In this document: piece by piece, positions 1 to 11,670 of the stretch
How positions within the stretch are numbered: position 1 is the first letter of the stretch
How the letters are laid out: the number at the start of each line of letters is the position of its first letter
NCBI GenBank assembly: GCA_030512295.1
Contig: JAULSR010000002.1
Span: forward strand, 1,674,001 to 1,738,000
Source of the DNA: Bombardia bombarda
Taxonomy: Eukaryota; Ascomycota; Sordariomycetes; Sordariales; Lasiosphaeriaceae
Length of the DNA: 64,000 nucleotides
Direction of reading: 5' to 3'
Position numbers and translations under genes: made by a program
The notes under the pieces: generated by a model
Seen by the model: only the letters and a program-made list of their open reading frames with translations
Told to the model about the DNA's origin: nothing
Database searches by the model: none

Positions 1-1086
1 ACCACCAACCCTTCCCTCATCCTAGCCGCCTCCAAGAAGGCCGAATATGCCGCTCTTCTAGATGCTGCTTGCGAGCGCGCCAAGCAGGGCCCGGGCTCTC
101 CCGAGGAGAAGGTCGACAACGCTCTCGACTACCTCCTTGTACAGTTCGGCACCAAGATTCTCGAGATCATCCCCGGCAAGGTCTCTACCGAGGTTGACGC
201 CGCCTACTCCTTCGACACCAAGGCCTCCGTCGACAAGGCCCTGCACCTTATTGAGGTATGGCCGCTCTTCTTCCCGTCTCATTAGAGACTTCTCCCTTCA
301 TCCAGCTAACTAGCCTTTGCGCACATAGCTCTACGCTGCCGAGGGTATCTCCAAGGACCGCGTTCTCATCAAGATCGCCTCCACCTGGGAGGGCATCAAG
401 GCCGCTGAGATCCTCCAGCGCGACCATGGCATCAATTGCAACCTGACCCTCATGTTCTCGCTCGTCCAGGCCATCGCCGCTGCTGAGGCCGGTGCCTTCC
501 TCATCTCCCCCTTCGTTGGCCGTATCCTTGATTGGTTCAAAGCCTCCACAAAGAAGGACTACTCCAAGGAGGAGGACCCCGGTGTCGCCAGCGTCAAGGC
601 CATCTTCAACTACTACAAGAAGTACGGCTACAAGACCATCGTCATGGGCGCCTCTTTCCGCAACACCGGCGAGATCACCGAGCTTGCTGGCTGCGACTAC
701 CTGACCATCTCCGTGAGTTTTCTCTCCCTAGTCAAAAATAACAGACTGGACCCCTCACCCACTCCGAATCTCGGATGGAATCTTGGCGAGGGTCAAAGTA
801 CCCCCCTGGCTAGCTGCTTGAACGAATTTACGCTAACCTGACCTCGCTCTAGCCCAACCTCCTTGAGGACCTTCTCAACTCGGATGCCCCTGTCCCCCAG
901 AAGCTTGATGCTAGCGGCGCCGCTGCTCTTGACATCGAGAAGAAGACCTACATCAACGACGAGCCCACCTTCCGCTTCGACTTCAACGAGGACCAGATGG
1001 CCGTCGAGAAGCTTCGGGAAGGCATCAGCAAGTTCGCGGCCGATGCCGTCACCCTCAAGGACATCATCAAGGCCAAGCTGCAGTAA
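1..1086 (+). CDS. TAL1: Transaldolase, 5'-truncated by the window edge
   Basis: Transaldolase moves a dihydroxyacetone unit between sugar phosphates in the non-oxidative pentose phosphate pathway, in the cytosol. The frame is open from base 1 (TTNPSLIL), so only the N-terminal ~35 residues are missing. I read three exons: 1-255, 329-712 and 853-1086. Introns are 256-328 and 713-852, both GT-AG and both phase 0. The Schiff-base lysine lies in RVLIKIAST (codon 371-373). The later motifs NLTLMFSLVQA and FVGRILDW are also typical of the family. The protein ends KAKLQ. It is followed by 0.7 kb without a gene and then by a convergent phosphatase gene. Family assignment is secure; only the start is unseen. 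Confidence 0.96.
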
Positions 1087-1795
1087 ATTGCTGGTAGGTG
1101 AGATTGTTAAGTATCAATCGTAATTCACGCATGTGTGGAGAGCGGTATAGAATGATGGAAGGCGGGTGGTAGAGCTGGGGTTAACGGCAGGACCAGGACA
1201 GTGATTTCGTCCCTCTCTCTCTCTCACACACTCAGTCTCGCGCTCGGTCGCTCTCTCGCTCTACTGGGCCATGATTTTGCGTGTATTTGGGCTATTTATG
1301 AGAGCCTCAGGGGCGCATACATGACGTTGTTCTTTGTTTAGGCGATTCCCAAAAATTGAATGAGAATGGCAGACACCATCGTGGCAATAAGTAATATCTG
1401 AAATTTGCATGGCTTCCTCTGACATAGGACTTACCGTACTAAGTACTTCACATAATAAATGCTGGATCTACGGGTCAGGTTCCTCACTTTCGATGCATCA
1501 GGTCTATACTCATCGATCACCTAATGAATCAGGCAATTGGTTGAACAATTATGTATGAATTCCCAACAATAGTTGGAATGGGTATATTTGTTCTGACCCT
1601 CGTTGCAACATAAATGCCCCCTGTAGATGTACAAAGAAATCTAAATTATCTAAAACTCAAGAGAGTCTCCTCCAGAAGTACGAACCAATGCAATATATAC
1701 AAACATATAAAAACACGTCCAAGTTTTCTCCTTTTTGCCAACCAATACCTCACTCACCCTGAGAGAGGCTAGCAGTGAAATACACCAACCACCCT
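1087..1795. other. Convergent intergenic region, 3' UTRs
   Basis: About 0.7 kb between two converging genes. It holds a CT-rich stretch near 1213-1260 and AT-rich DNA. I see no open frame with coding character, no RNA gene and no repeat. It probably holds the 3' UTRs of both neighbours. Confidence 0.6.
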
Positions 1796-3545
1796 TTATT
1801 CCTTCTTCTTCTCCCCCTTCTCATCGTCATCAGCCGCGGCCGCGGCTTCCACCTCTGCGCAGTCTACCTGCACAATCCGGTGCGTGACACCATCTGGCCC
1901 GGCTTCAAGCACCAGCGCAGACAGCTGCTTGCCATTGCCACAGCCCGAGTCGAGGCCAAAGGCATACCGTACGCCCGTCTTCTTCCCCTTCTTCTTCTTC
2001 TTTTTCTTGTGTCCAGCCTCATCAACATCCCCCTCTTCCTCCCCAATCTCCTTCTCCTCCTCTCCCCCCTCTTCCCTCTTCGCCTTATTTTCCCCCTCTT
2101 CACTACTATCCTCATCCTCACTCTTCACATCAACCTCCCACTTCACCTGCAACCCCTTCCTCGCATCATGTCCATACACCACCACCTTCCTATCCTCGTC
2201 CCGCTCAATCCCATTCTGCACCCTATTCCACACCTCGCTCCACGGCTCGCCATCCCTCCCCTCAATCGGCACGGCCACGTCGCGCCCTGCCTCGAAGGCG
2301 TCGGCAGGCATCCCGCTCTCGGCGACGAACAGCGCGCGCAGCCGCTCGATCTCGGCGTCGATCTGCGCGTCGTCGACCTTGACCTGCTCGGGCACGGGCG
2401 GCTTGGGCAGCTCGGGGTGGCGCTCGTGCTCCTCTTTCGCGATGGCGTCGAGCCGGTCGTGTTCCTTTTTGGCGCGCGCGTCGAGGCGTTTGCGCACGGT
2501 CTTGCGGCGCACGTCGGAGAAGGGGTACAGCAGGCTGCGCATGTTCATGACGGCCCAGGGGTCTTGTTGGTGCAGGGGCACGCGGGGCACGAGGCCGGCG
2601 TGCACGACGAAGAGCTCGCCCGCGTTCCAGGGGGGGGTGTTGGTGTTGGGTGAGGAAGAAGAGGGGAGGCGGCCGACGCGGAGGATGATGGGGCGGGAGG
2701 CGAGCCAGGTGAGCTGGGCGGCGGAGAGGGCGCGGGCGACGGACTTGGCGCGGTCGTCGGCGGTGGCGATGGTGCCGTAGGCGGTGGTGTTTGTGTAGTT
2801 GGCGAGGGTGGGGACCACGTCGGAGGAGCCGCGGGAGGCGACGAGCAGGACGCGGTCCTCGTGGTTGCCGCGGACGGCGCTGGCGCCGAGGCGCATGGCG
2901 AGGTCGACGACGCCGACGCTGTCGGGCCCCTTGGTCACCATGTCCCCGGCGAGGATCAGGTGGTCGCCGGCGGGGGTGGAGAAGGAGAGCTTGTCAAGGA
3001 GGGATTGGAGGGCCGAGAGCTGGCCGTGGACGTCGCCGACGATGACGAGGCGCTTGGGGGATTTGGCGGAGGGGGAGTAGGTGGGGAGGTGCTTGGCGGG
3101 CAGGTCGGCGATGACGGTCTGCATGATTTTGAGCGGGGGGCGCGCGTTGGTGCCGTACTTCATGGGCGGGACGAGAGGTTTTTGGGAGTCGTCTTCGTCA
3201 TGCTCGGATGCTGTTTAGGGGGCAGTGGCGCGTTGTGGTTAGCTTTCTGGTTGTTTCTCCAAATATAATGGGGTCTTTTCGGTTTGGGGTTTTCCGATCC
3301 AGTGTTTTCTTACGCGCTGGCTTGGCCGTTGTTGTCGTCGTTGATGTCAACTCTTTTAACGGTTCCTGCGGCGGCGATGCCCTTATCGCTTCTTCTGGCG
3401 ATAATGGCTGGCGGAAACGATCGGCCGACAACTCGGGGATGCGTGTCACAAACAGAAATGTTGTGATTACGAATATTACGCCAAAGGCGATCACCGTCGA
3501 GCGGCGACGGCGGCGGAGAAGCCGTGCAAGAGCGTTTGGGATCAT
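1796..3545 (-). CDS. Calcineurin-like metallophosphatase with N-terminal membrane anchor (Ppn2-like)
   Basis: Predicted calcineurin-like phosphoesterase, most like yeast Ppn2, the vacuolar zinc-dependent endopolyphosphatase. I read complement(join(1796..3210,3314..3545)), 548 aa. The first ATG in frame is at 3545; upstream there is only a TTG. Exon 1 encodes five arginines and then a membrane span (about residues 17-36), as expected of a type II membrane protein. The 103-nt intron has donor GTAAGA and acceptor CTAAACAG, and restores one frame into an acidic linker. Metal-binding motifs are GDVHGQ (about 136-141), GDMVTKG (about 166-172) and GNHED (about 192-196); YGHDARKG and GLDSGCGNGK follow near the C-terminus. 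A Glu/Lys-rich low-complexity insert precedes the last motif. Without exon 1 the protein would look soluble. The exact substrate is inferred. Confidence 0.85.
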
Positions 3546-4954
3546 CGCCGGGAGGATGTCTATCACCGACAACCTTGCTGGCTGGCGCTCTTCTAGCTAG
3601 GTGTGGCGATTCGAATTCGTTTCGTTCGGCAACGTCGTCGAGGTAGGTAGGTTACTATCGTTTCAACCTCCGGGGCCGCAGGTCACTCGAGTCTTGGTGA
3701 CTCCGATCATTGAACGCCGAAAAATGCGGATTATGTGGTGATGCGATGCGACTGCCACTCCTCCACGTCCGTCGCTGCGATGCGTAATGTGTGGACGGCT
3801 GAGGAGCAGTCTTTCGCGGCGGGTGGATTCCTTCAGCGAATCCATGCTTAAAGGGGTTGGGTTTTGCGGCATGATAGGGGGGATCGAATGGATTTCGCTA
3901 TTTGTCTTGGCAAAAGAAGCCAAGAAACCACCAAGACTCTCGGAATCTCCAAAAGGCACTGGCAATGAGCGGAAAGCCGCATAACCGGCATCTTTTTACC
4001 AGGGGAAATCAAGGAAAGGCGGGGTGGATTGCGCTGGAATGGGGGCGGCCAAGGGACCCTCCAGGTCGTCACGTAGCACTGGGTGCCTACCAAGCTTACT
4101 ATACGAAGTACCTAACCAAGAATGGAAATAGAGCATGTGCCTCATCGCTTGAGATGCGCCTCGGAATCATAGGTAGACCTACTATCCTGTCTGCCAAGTA
4201 CCTATTAAAAAACCAACAAGCTGGGCGAGACAAAGACGACAATCAAATGTGTCGGCTAGGTGCATGCTATAATTTGTCGCAAATTGCAGATTGCACGGCA
4301 GCCTTGACTCCTGCAATTCTAGATTTGTTTCTCTATCCTATCGACCAGGTTGTACTTAGGTACCTGCTGCAGTAGCAGTAGCCGGGAGCGTCAAGTCACT
4401 TCCTAGGCTCCAGAAGCTGAACTTGATGAATTCATTAATTTTATAATCAATTGAGTAGTGTGGTGTATTCCTACCAAGTTTTATTTCTTTCTCGATAATG
4501 ATAACAGGCCAGTCCGTTGTCGAGAATATACACAGTATGTGACAATAAAAAGACATGTGCAGGAAAAAAGACACCTTCAGACAGTGTGTTATTGTAAACA
4601 GTCAAATCTGCCATCAAAGGAACCCCTGAGCAACGCAGCCGACAAGCCAAAAGTTGAGATGGCCTGTCGCAGAGGACTGCAGCAGATGAACGTGATTCAC
4701 CATGCGCCAAACGCCCATCCATTGCTAACCTCGCCGAGGACCTCGCCACAGGTTATGAGGGTGGTTTTTTCGCCCCTTAGCACCAAAGCATCTGCTTAGA
4801 AATCCTCAATGTGAATGGGCCTGCAGCTTTCTTTGAACCCAACTCACAGCCCCCACTCAACCACCAGCCCATGGCTATCGCGGTATGTGTATGTAATATG
4901 TGCAACGAGCGCACGATGGAGCAGGCTGTTCCGTCCCTCCGTCGTTCGTCGTCA
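3546..4954. other. Gene-free region with repeated TAGGTA/TACCTA words
   Basis: About 1.4 kb upstream of the phosphatase gene and downstream of PET191. Open frames here (for example 3902-4375) have no domain, codon character or splice context. Short TAGGTAGG and TACCTA words recur (3641-3653, around 4109, 4357-4365). Confidence 0.6.
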
Positions 4955-5447
4955 TCAAGGCTTGCTGTTCTCCTTCCTCGCCTCCACCGCAGCGGCAGCA
5001 GCCTCCTTGCGGTATTTCTCATTCTCCACCTCCCTCCAGTCGGCCGGCGCCTTCTCGTTGCCGTCCGTCTCGTGGCGCGTGCCGGAGAAGGCCGACTTGC
5101 CCGCGTACAGCTGGTAGCCCTCGCCCGTGCTCTCCGTGTCCTGGATCTTGCGGAAGGCGACGGGCTGGTTGCCGCGGAAGCGCTTGCGCATGTCGACCAT
5201 GCCGCGGCGGCAGTCGCCGAACCCCCGCTTCAGCTGCTGGCACTTTGTCGGCAGGCCGTCGACCAGTGGCGGCCGCAGGCAGTCGGCGGCCGAGTTTCGC
5301 TGGATCATGACGCACTCGGACTCTTGGAGGCATTGCGCCAGGGCGGCTCCTAAGGTAGACAGGTTCGTGGTCAGTGATGGGCTTTGCGCACTGATCAAAG
5401 CAAATATTGGGGGAAATCTCACTTATTTCTTTACATGAGCTCGGCAT
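4955..5447 (-). CDS. PET191: Cytochrome c oxidase assembly factor Pet191/COA5
   Basis: Small twin-cysteine protein of the mitochondrial intermembrane space needed for assembly of complex IV. I read complement(join(4955..5349,5423..5447)), 139 aa. Exon 1 is only 25 nt and encodes MPSSCKEI. The 73-nt intron has donor GTGAGA and acceptor CTTAG, and joins exactly to RAALAQCLQESECV, the conserved family opening. Cysteines are at about 5, 15, 21, 32, 45 and 55; C45 and C55 form a CX9C pair. The family core runs to MRKRFRGNQP. A charged, alanine-rich tail after it is longer than in yeast. The ATG at 5447 was chosen because it gives the conserved N-terminus. Confidence 0.95.
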
Positions 5448-6274
5448 TGTTGTTGAGCTTGCCGTCGTCGTCGCGGTTATCGCAGGTCATGCACCTTGCT
5501 GGTAGCTCTCTAATTGGGATTCATTAGCAATCGCATGTTCCAGCCGCGAACAAATATCCGGGATGGCGCTAACCCAGGGCAGCAGCTGCCCAGGGCGCGA
5601 CGCGGCTCGAGCTGATTAGGTAAGTGTAGGTATCCATGTCCCTTAAGCCCCCGGCTCTTTCCTCTAGTGGCCGATTGGTTAGCTGTTTCGCAACGAACAA
5701 CGGGTGGCGGCGCTCAGACACTCGGACTGTCCCCGAATTGTCTCGTCCAACCGTTTACGCGGGCAGATCTGGAACAAGGAATTGGCTTCTGGAATAAGTA
5801 ATTATTGAGAAGCTTCTCCTTTTGGTGGTCAAGATATCAAGTCATCATGTCCACCGGACTTTTCCCTTCCCATGGCCCGTGATGCAGTTACACACCTTGA
5901 AGTTGCTTAATTTTGGAAAAGAGTGGAGATGAAATGTGGTTGGTCTCCCAAGAAGAGGCAAGTGCAGGGCCGCCTGGTGAGTTTCACATGTGACTTGATG
6001 TGACAGGGAGTGACATCACATCGCCTCCCTCGTGGATCGTTTGCCATTTCCCGTCGTCGAACAACCCATCCAGCCATTCTTCAGTTTTGTGACATGCTCG
6101 CTGCGATTCGAAACTGTCTGGCAGCCTCCTTGTAGCCAAACAGCCGGACCAGTAGTTGCTTGCTTTTTCTTTGGGACATTTTCCCAATCTCAACATTTTT
6201 ACTAGATTCATTGCATTTGCACCAATGAGGACGTAGAGTCGTCGCTCGCTCGCTCGGGAACTCAATTCGCCAAC
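5448..6274. other. Divergent promoter region, PET191 / lipase
   Basis: About 0.8 kb between divergent starts. No coding frame or RNA gene is supported. It should contain both promoters and the 5' UTRs; I see no clear TATA box. Confidence 0.5.
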
Positions 6275-8821
6275 ATGCCTGTTCCGTTTCTTGGGCGCCT
6301 GAACATGTGAGTACGGTATCCGGTCGCGCGCATCAAAAAGAGGTCGAATTTGTCGTGTGCTGATATTTGCTTCTGGCAGCACCGAGTATGCCGCGCTTGT
6401 TGGCTCCTTTCTCCTCGTTGGGCTCGAGGCCATCATCCGAGTCCTAACACTTGCTCTACGTGAGTTGCCTGCCACCAATCTATCATACCTGTCTTGGGCC
6501 AAGCAGCTCAACTAACTCAATCAGCTTCAACTTTGATTGCCATTTTCTATGGGATTTCAAGACGCCTGTTTAATAGACTAAGATCCCCAGCACAAAAGAG
6601 GGCCGAAGAAAGGAGAAAGTGTTTGTCGCCCGTCTATCTCGTGATAGAAAGACAGAAGCTGACCGGTGATCCAGCTATATCCGAATCCGTTCGCAATGCG
6701 TCCGACTTTGTCGATGTCTGCGCCATGTTCGGATACACGGCTGAGGAGCACCTGGTCCAGACCAAAGATGGATACCTTCTCCTCCTGCACCGGCTTGCGT
6801 GGAAGAAAGGCGAGGAAGAAACAAGAGTGAATCGGGGTCCAAATAGCATAAAGAAACGCGTGGTATACCTTCACCATGGCCTGCTCATGAACAGCGAGGT
6901 ATGGGTTTGCTTGACAGATGCGCAGCGCGCTCTGCCATTTGTGCTCGTAGAACGTGGGTTTGATGTCTGGGTAAGTGACTCGGCCCCGATCTCTGACGGC
7001 AGAGCCAAGGTACCAATAATTCGTCTCTCAACCAACAGCTAGGGAACAACCGCGGCAACAAGTACTCCAAGAAGTCTGTAAATTGCCCGCCAACTTCGCT
7101 CGAGTTTTGGAACTTTTCGATCGACGAGTTCGCTTTCTACGACATCCCCGACAGTATCGGATACGTCCTGGAGACGACAGGCCAGCCATCGTTATCGTAC
7201 ATTGGTTTCTCCCAAGGCACCGCCCAGGCATTCGCCAGCTTAGCCATCCACCCCAAGCTCAATGATCAAGTTAATGTCTTCATCGCCCTCGCCCCAGCCA
7301 TGTCACCAGCTGGTCTGTCTAATGGCATCGTCGATGCGCTAGTCAAGGCGTCGCCGCAGGTGCTCTTCCTCCTCTTTGGGAGGCGCTCGATTCTCAGCTC
7401 GGCCACCATGTGGCAATCTATTCTTTACCCTCCTCTATTCACCAAAATGATCGACCTCGGCCTGAGCTTCCTATTCAACTGGAAAACCCAAAACATCAGC
7501 ACCTCCCAGAAGCTCGCCGCGTACCCCCACCTCTACTCCTTCACAAGCACGAAATCGGTTGTACATTGGTTCCAGATCATCCGCACCAAGTCATTCCAGA
7601 TGTTCGACGACGACGTGCATCCTCCCCTACTGCTGTCCACGAGCAGCAAGTACACCAAGGTAGCCAAATACCCCACCCGCAACATCAAGACGCCCATCGT
7701 CCTCGTGTACGGAGGCAGCGACTCGCTGGTGGATATCAGGGTTATGCTCCGCGAACTGCCCAGCCAGACGGTGGCGATCGAGATACCGCACTACGAGCAT
7801 CTCGACTTTCTCTGGGCGCGCGACGTAGACACGCAGGTGTTCCAGCACGTCTTTGACGCGCTGGAGAGCTTCACGGGGGCGGAGCACACCAAGGAGGAGT
7901 ACGAGCGGTATCGCAGCGCGAGGCACACAAGCCTGAGCGCCGGGAATTCGTTCAAGAGACACATCCCAAGAAACAGCGATGTCGCGGTGGATAGTGATGT
8001 GAGCACCACAGTTGGTGGAAGCATGGTCGGGGACGAGGTGGCGGTGGAGTTTAGCGATCAGCAGGATAGTGAAAATCCGGACGGGATGCTGCTCGAAGGC
8101 CCCCCTGGTTCGAGTCCAAGTGCAGCAGGCAGACAGTTGTTCCCTCAAGCTCGCGAGAGAGACATGACGTCTGCGGCGGGCGGTGCGGCGGGTTCGGCGC
8201 TTGCCAAGTCCCGCGGCATTGGTCCTGTTATCTCGGAAGAGGATGAATACGGCGTTCCGTCGGACTCGCCTTCTGGTGCACGGGGTACCCGGTCGTTTGC
8301 GAGCGCTGACGGAACGGCGGATCGGGACCAAGATCTAACGGCAGATGACAGCAGCTCTCCTGCGAGAGCCGCGCAGAGAAGGAGTACGGGTGGCAGTCAG
8401 ATGAGTCTAGAGTCGATGAAGAAGGGGCGTGGGATAAGTCTCGGTGCAAGTAGGTTTCCCTAGGTGGTCTGGAGTTGTTGTTCGTTTATGTTTTCCCCTT
8501 TGTTTGCCGTTCTAGCTTTGCGAAAGTTGAGGCCCGTGATTCGGGTTCTTTTTGGCTTACATGGTTGGCTTTTTTATGCGTTGATGGACTATGGCTTACA
8601 TGGTTTGAGAATGGCATCTAGAACATTTATGCTGTTGTTCATATTGTTGCTACGCGATCAGTTCTGGACTTACGGCAAAAGCTGACTCCAGAAATTTCTA
8701 TGAAACAGGTCGGGCTGTGGGAGGTATCACGACCAGCGGTGCTCAGGTTGTGGCTTTGGCAGGGAGCTCGGATGAGGGGGGTAAAGGGTTGAAGAGGACT
8801 TCAAGTTCGTTGAAGAGGTAA
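6275..8821 (+). CDS. AB-hydrolase lipase / steryl ester hydrolase (Tgl1/Yeh-like)
   Basis: Predicted membrane-anchored acid-lipase-family hydrolase, probably acting on steryl esters or acylglycerols at lipid droplets or the ER. I read join(6275..6306,6380..6459,6525..6970,7039..8449,8709..8821), 693 aa. Two hydrophobic stretches near the N-terminus (about 11-50) form the anchor. The AB-hydrolase lid motif GYTAEEHLVQTKDGY follows, then HHGLL. The nucleophile is in GFSQGT (Ser about 244). The acid lies in YGGSDSLVD (Asp about 414 or 418) and the histidine in PHYEHLDFLW (about 440). After about 470 the tail is disordered and Ser/Gly-rich. The last intron (259 nt, branch-like GCTGAC at 8683) is inferred: the alternative is a stop at 8461-8463. 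Splicing adds 37 codons in a clean frame. Enzyme class is firm, substrate is inferred. Confidence 0.88.
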
Positions 8822-10210
8822 GCTAAACATCCTGCTGCACCCTTTCGTATCTTCGGGACATTGAGGCCACTCGAATTGTTATCATTCAGTTTTGGGACAC
8901 GAAAAGGTAGCCTCAATCAAAAGATTTGTTCATAAGTCGCTTTTTACACCCTGGGATCATCATCATCATCATCGTTATTAGATGAACATTTCCTCGTGAC
9001 TAGTACTCTCTTACCCGCTCTCTTTTCCACGATCGCGATAGTTCCTCCTAGCTAGCGCCGATTAGAGAACCTGCTCGTCGCTCCCGTCCCACCTCCAAAA
9101 ACAACTCCGCCGGCTTAGAGTATCCTACGCGTTCGAGACTACGTTGGCCCTGTATACATTCCGTTACGGTATAGTGTATACCCTCGTGTCGGATCTGATG
9201 ATGTCCGCTGGCAACATATCAGAGGACTATGTCCACATCTGTTTACTGCCTGGAGGGAAAATGAACGATTCCGGGTAATTAAGTTGGTATAAGGTAGGCA
9301 GGGAACTATCACATGATGCGTGCCACAAGCTTGCAGTGCAGAAATAACCCCCAACGTCACCCCATCCGCACAGGCGTTGCATTGCATATATGTATCCGGA
9401 GATGAGATACGAATTCAACCTCAGAACTCCAAACGGGGACTGACAGTGTAGTTTGGATGCTACTATCTTGCCAATTAATATCAGCAGAGACATATCTAGG
9501 CAATAGGAGGATAGGGGTAACTCGAGAAGCAAGTGAGGCTCTAGCAATTCCGGCTATATTCGCCAATAGTCACCCAAGGGGACCAAAGTAATTGTTCAAA
9601 AGGTTCAATCTTTCCCAGTTCCGGTCGTAGAGCTCGTACGTCAGTCTGGCGTGCGATAATTTGTGGCTGGGTTATTGTGTCTGTGTCAGCGCGTAAGGCT
9701 TTCTGGAAGATTTGGGTTGCGGAGAGGACGGATTGGGGTAGAAAGGTTTGGTCTTGTATGATCTGAGGCCAACCTTGCACCCATTATTAGTCTGATGGGG
9801 GGATTAACAAGCGCTGGTGTCTGAGTGCGGAACGCGGCCCGTCTATAGGTAGCTATAGCGGCCCGGCACGCGTTTTTGGCGTAAAGCTGACAGGGCCGAT
9901 CTGCGGGGTACCTACCCGACCTTAGCTTGATCATGCAGCATGCTGTGCAGCTGTGCAGCTGTGCAGCTGTGGGCGGCCAGGGAGCGCATCTAGAGATTGG
10001 TTCCTCGGACCAAGTTACTAGTTCAGCACTATATAATACCAAATTCAAATATGTATGCAATCCACACAAGTTCCTGTAGGCAGTGAACAAGCTGGAGCCC
10101 AAAACCCAGCCCTCCTCCCTCAGCAACGCCGCATCAGCAGCATACTGCGCCATCTTCTCCAGTGCCTCGGCTGCGGTGGTGAAGTAATGGGGGGTTTTCT
10201 CAGCCTATTA
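8822..10210. other. Gene-free region downstream of the lipase
   Basis: About 1.4 kb. No intact gene. The right part carries a possible coding relic on the minus strand (listed separately) and ends in the TTG/TTA microsatellite. Confidence 0.5.
9541..10199 (-). pseudogene. Possible coding relic, unrecognised
   Basis: Two minus-strand segments read like protein. One, about 10199-10050, has the sense ALEKMAQYAADAALLREEGW. The other, about 9780-9541, includes GWPQIIQDQTFLPQSVLSA. They are in different frames, and neither has a start codon or a convincing intron joining them. The upstream end runs into the microsatellite. I do not recognise a family. It could be the 3' remnant of a lost gene, or chance. 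Confidence 0.25.
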
Positions 10211-10385
10211 TAATTATTGTTATTGTTGTTGGTGTTGTTATTGTTGTTATTATTGTTGTTCTTATTATTATTATTATTGTTGTTGTTATTGTTGTTGGTG
10301 TTGTTATTGTTGTTATTATTGTTGTTCTTATTGTTGTTCTTAATGTTATTGTTATTGTTATTGTTGTTGTTGTTGTTATTATTGT
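10211..10385. repeat. TTG/TTA trinucleotide microsatellite
   Basis: About 175 bp made almost only of TTG, TTA and CTT triplets (AAC/AAT on the other strand), with near-duplicate halves. It gives spurious poly-leucine and poly-threonine frames on the two strands. Confidence 0.95.
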
Positions 10386-10779
10386 CACTAAGTCACTTTT
10401 TCTTGCTACAACTTCGCTGATCACAGCCACCCGTTAGTTGTTGATGAAATCATGATAGAATGGCGGGCGCGTGTGGGTCGTAAACATCATCAACTGGTAG
10501 GTCGTTTGTCTCCACAATCTCGACGCAAGCTGACCATCTCTGTCCTATCTGCACATGTCTGGTCGCAAAATCAGAGGCTGGGTTTTGGCTAGACTCGATA
10601 TATAACAACATATTTTGTTCATATCATTAAACGGCTGCCCATAATATTTCGCCCTGTCCCTTCTTCAAACAAGGAACAACCCACGGCGTATGAACTAGCC
10701 GTTTCCCATCTGACGTACCGGTACCTGGCTCCAAGCCCCCATTTCACCTGTGACAGCCCAAAATCACCATCCCAACACC

Positions 10780-11670
10780 ATGATGTCCAAACTCACATGC
10801 TCGCCGCCTCCAGATGGCTACCCCAGCTGGGGCTCCTTCTGCGGGGTCAACCCCGACAGCCCATTCTGCGAGGAGGTCCACAGTTTCTACCTGCACCGCG
10901 TGGGTCTAGGCGCCGACGCCGCTTTCGTGGTCATCTTCAGCCTCTCCCTGGTCGGCTTCCTCTCCCTGGTCGGCTTCTTCTCCCTGCTCGGCTTCCTCGC
11001 CACGTACGCCATCACGGCGGCGTTCGTCCTGGGCGTGCTCTGCGAGATCATCGGCTATGCCGGCCGCATCATGAGCTGGGAGAACCTGTGGGGGGAGACG
11101 GGCTTCATGATGCAGACCTGCTGTCTGACTATTGGTCCTGCCTTTATGGCCGCGGGCATCTACTTTTGTCTGAGGCGGCATCGTGACAGGCGACAACATC
11201 ATGATTGCCGGCCTGGCCTTCCACTTTGCTCGTCTTTATCGCCTGCGCCGTCGACCCCGGCCTCAACGTGCACCGGTGCGTGCGCAATTTCGGCGACGTC
11301 AGGGCCCCTTGACCAGAGCGAAATTGCCCGCCAGATGCGCGGCTCGTGGCTCTTCAAGCGCATGCTCTACGCCCTAGGGCTCTCCACCGTCTACATCTTT
11401 TTGCGGTCCGTCTTCCGCGTCGCCAAGCTCAGCAGGGGGGGTGGGAGGGCCCACTGATGGCCGGCCAGGATGTGTTTATTGGGTTTTGAGGGCGTCATGA
11501 TTGCTGTTGCTTGTCTGGCGCTTAATGTGTTCCATCCGAGTGTTTGTATGAGGGAGCTGATGGAGGGCGCGGCTGGGGGGATTAGGGGTGGAAATGGACA
11601 CATGGGTATGCCTATCATTGACCATGGGAAGAGCGAGGCGCCGAGCGTGGCTGATACTGCTACTACTTAA
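10780..11670 (+). pseudogene. RTA1-family lipid-translocating exporter, degraded
   Basis: RTA1/RTM1 proteins are seven-span fungal membrane proteins linked to lipid movement and drug tolerance. The start (ATG 10780) and the N-terminal half are well preserved: a Cys-containing lead, then EIIGYAGRIMSWENLW and GFMMQTCCLTIGPAFMAAG. After about 11176 the frame breaks repeatedly. GDNIMIAGLAF is in the second frame, VFIACAVDPGLNVHR in the third, YALGLSTVYIFLRSVFR back in the first, GPLMAGQDVFIGF in the third, and EGVMIAVACLALNVFHP in the first again. The loop and span usually found between CLRR and GDNIMIAG are missing. One membrane span carries an 18-bp tandem triplication (see repeat at 10947-11000). 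At least five frame changes make expression of a normal protein implausible. Confidence 0.85.
10947..11000 (+). repeat. 18-bp tandem triplication inside the RTA1 pseudogene
   Basis: Three near-identical copies of a unit encoding (L/F)SL(V/L)GF, read SLVGFLSLVGFFSLLGF. Related RTA1 proteins as I know them carry the unit once, so this looks like local slippage expansion in a decaying gene. Confidence 0.75.

Noticed and set aside
3902..4375. 157-codon plus-strand frame upstream of the phosphatase
   Set aside because: No recognisable motif, poor codon character and several TACCTA words typical of non-coding DNA here.
10217..10430. Poly-leucine and poly-threonine frames
   Set aside because: They are translations of the TTG/TTA microsatellite on either strand.
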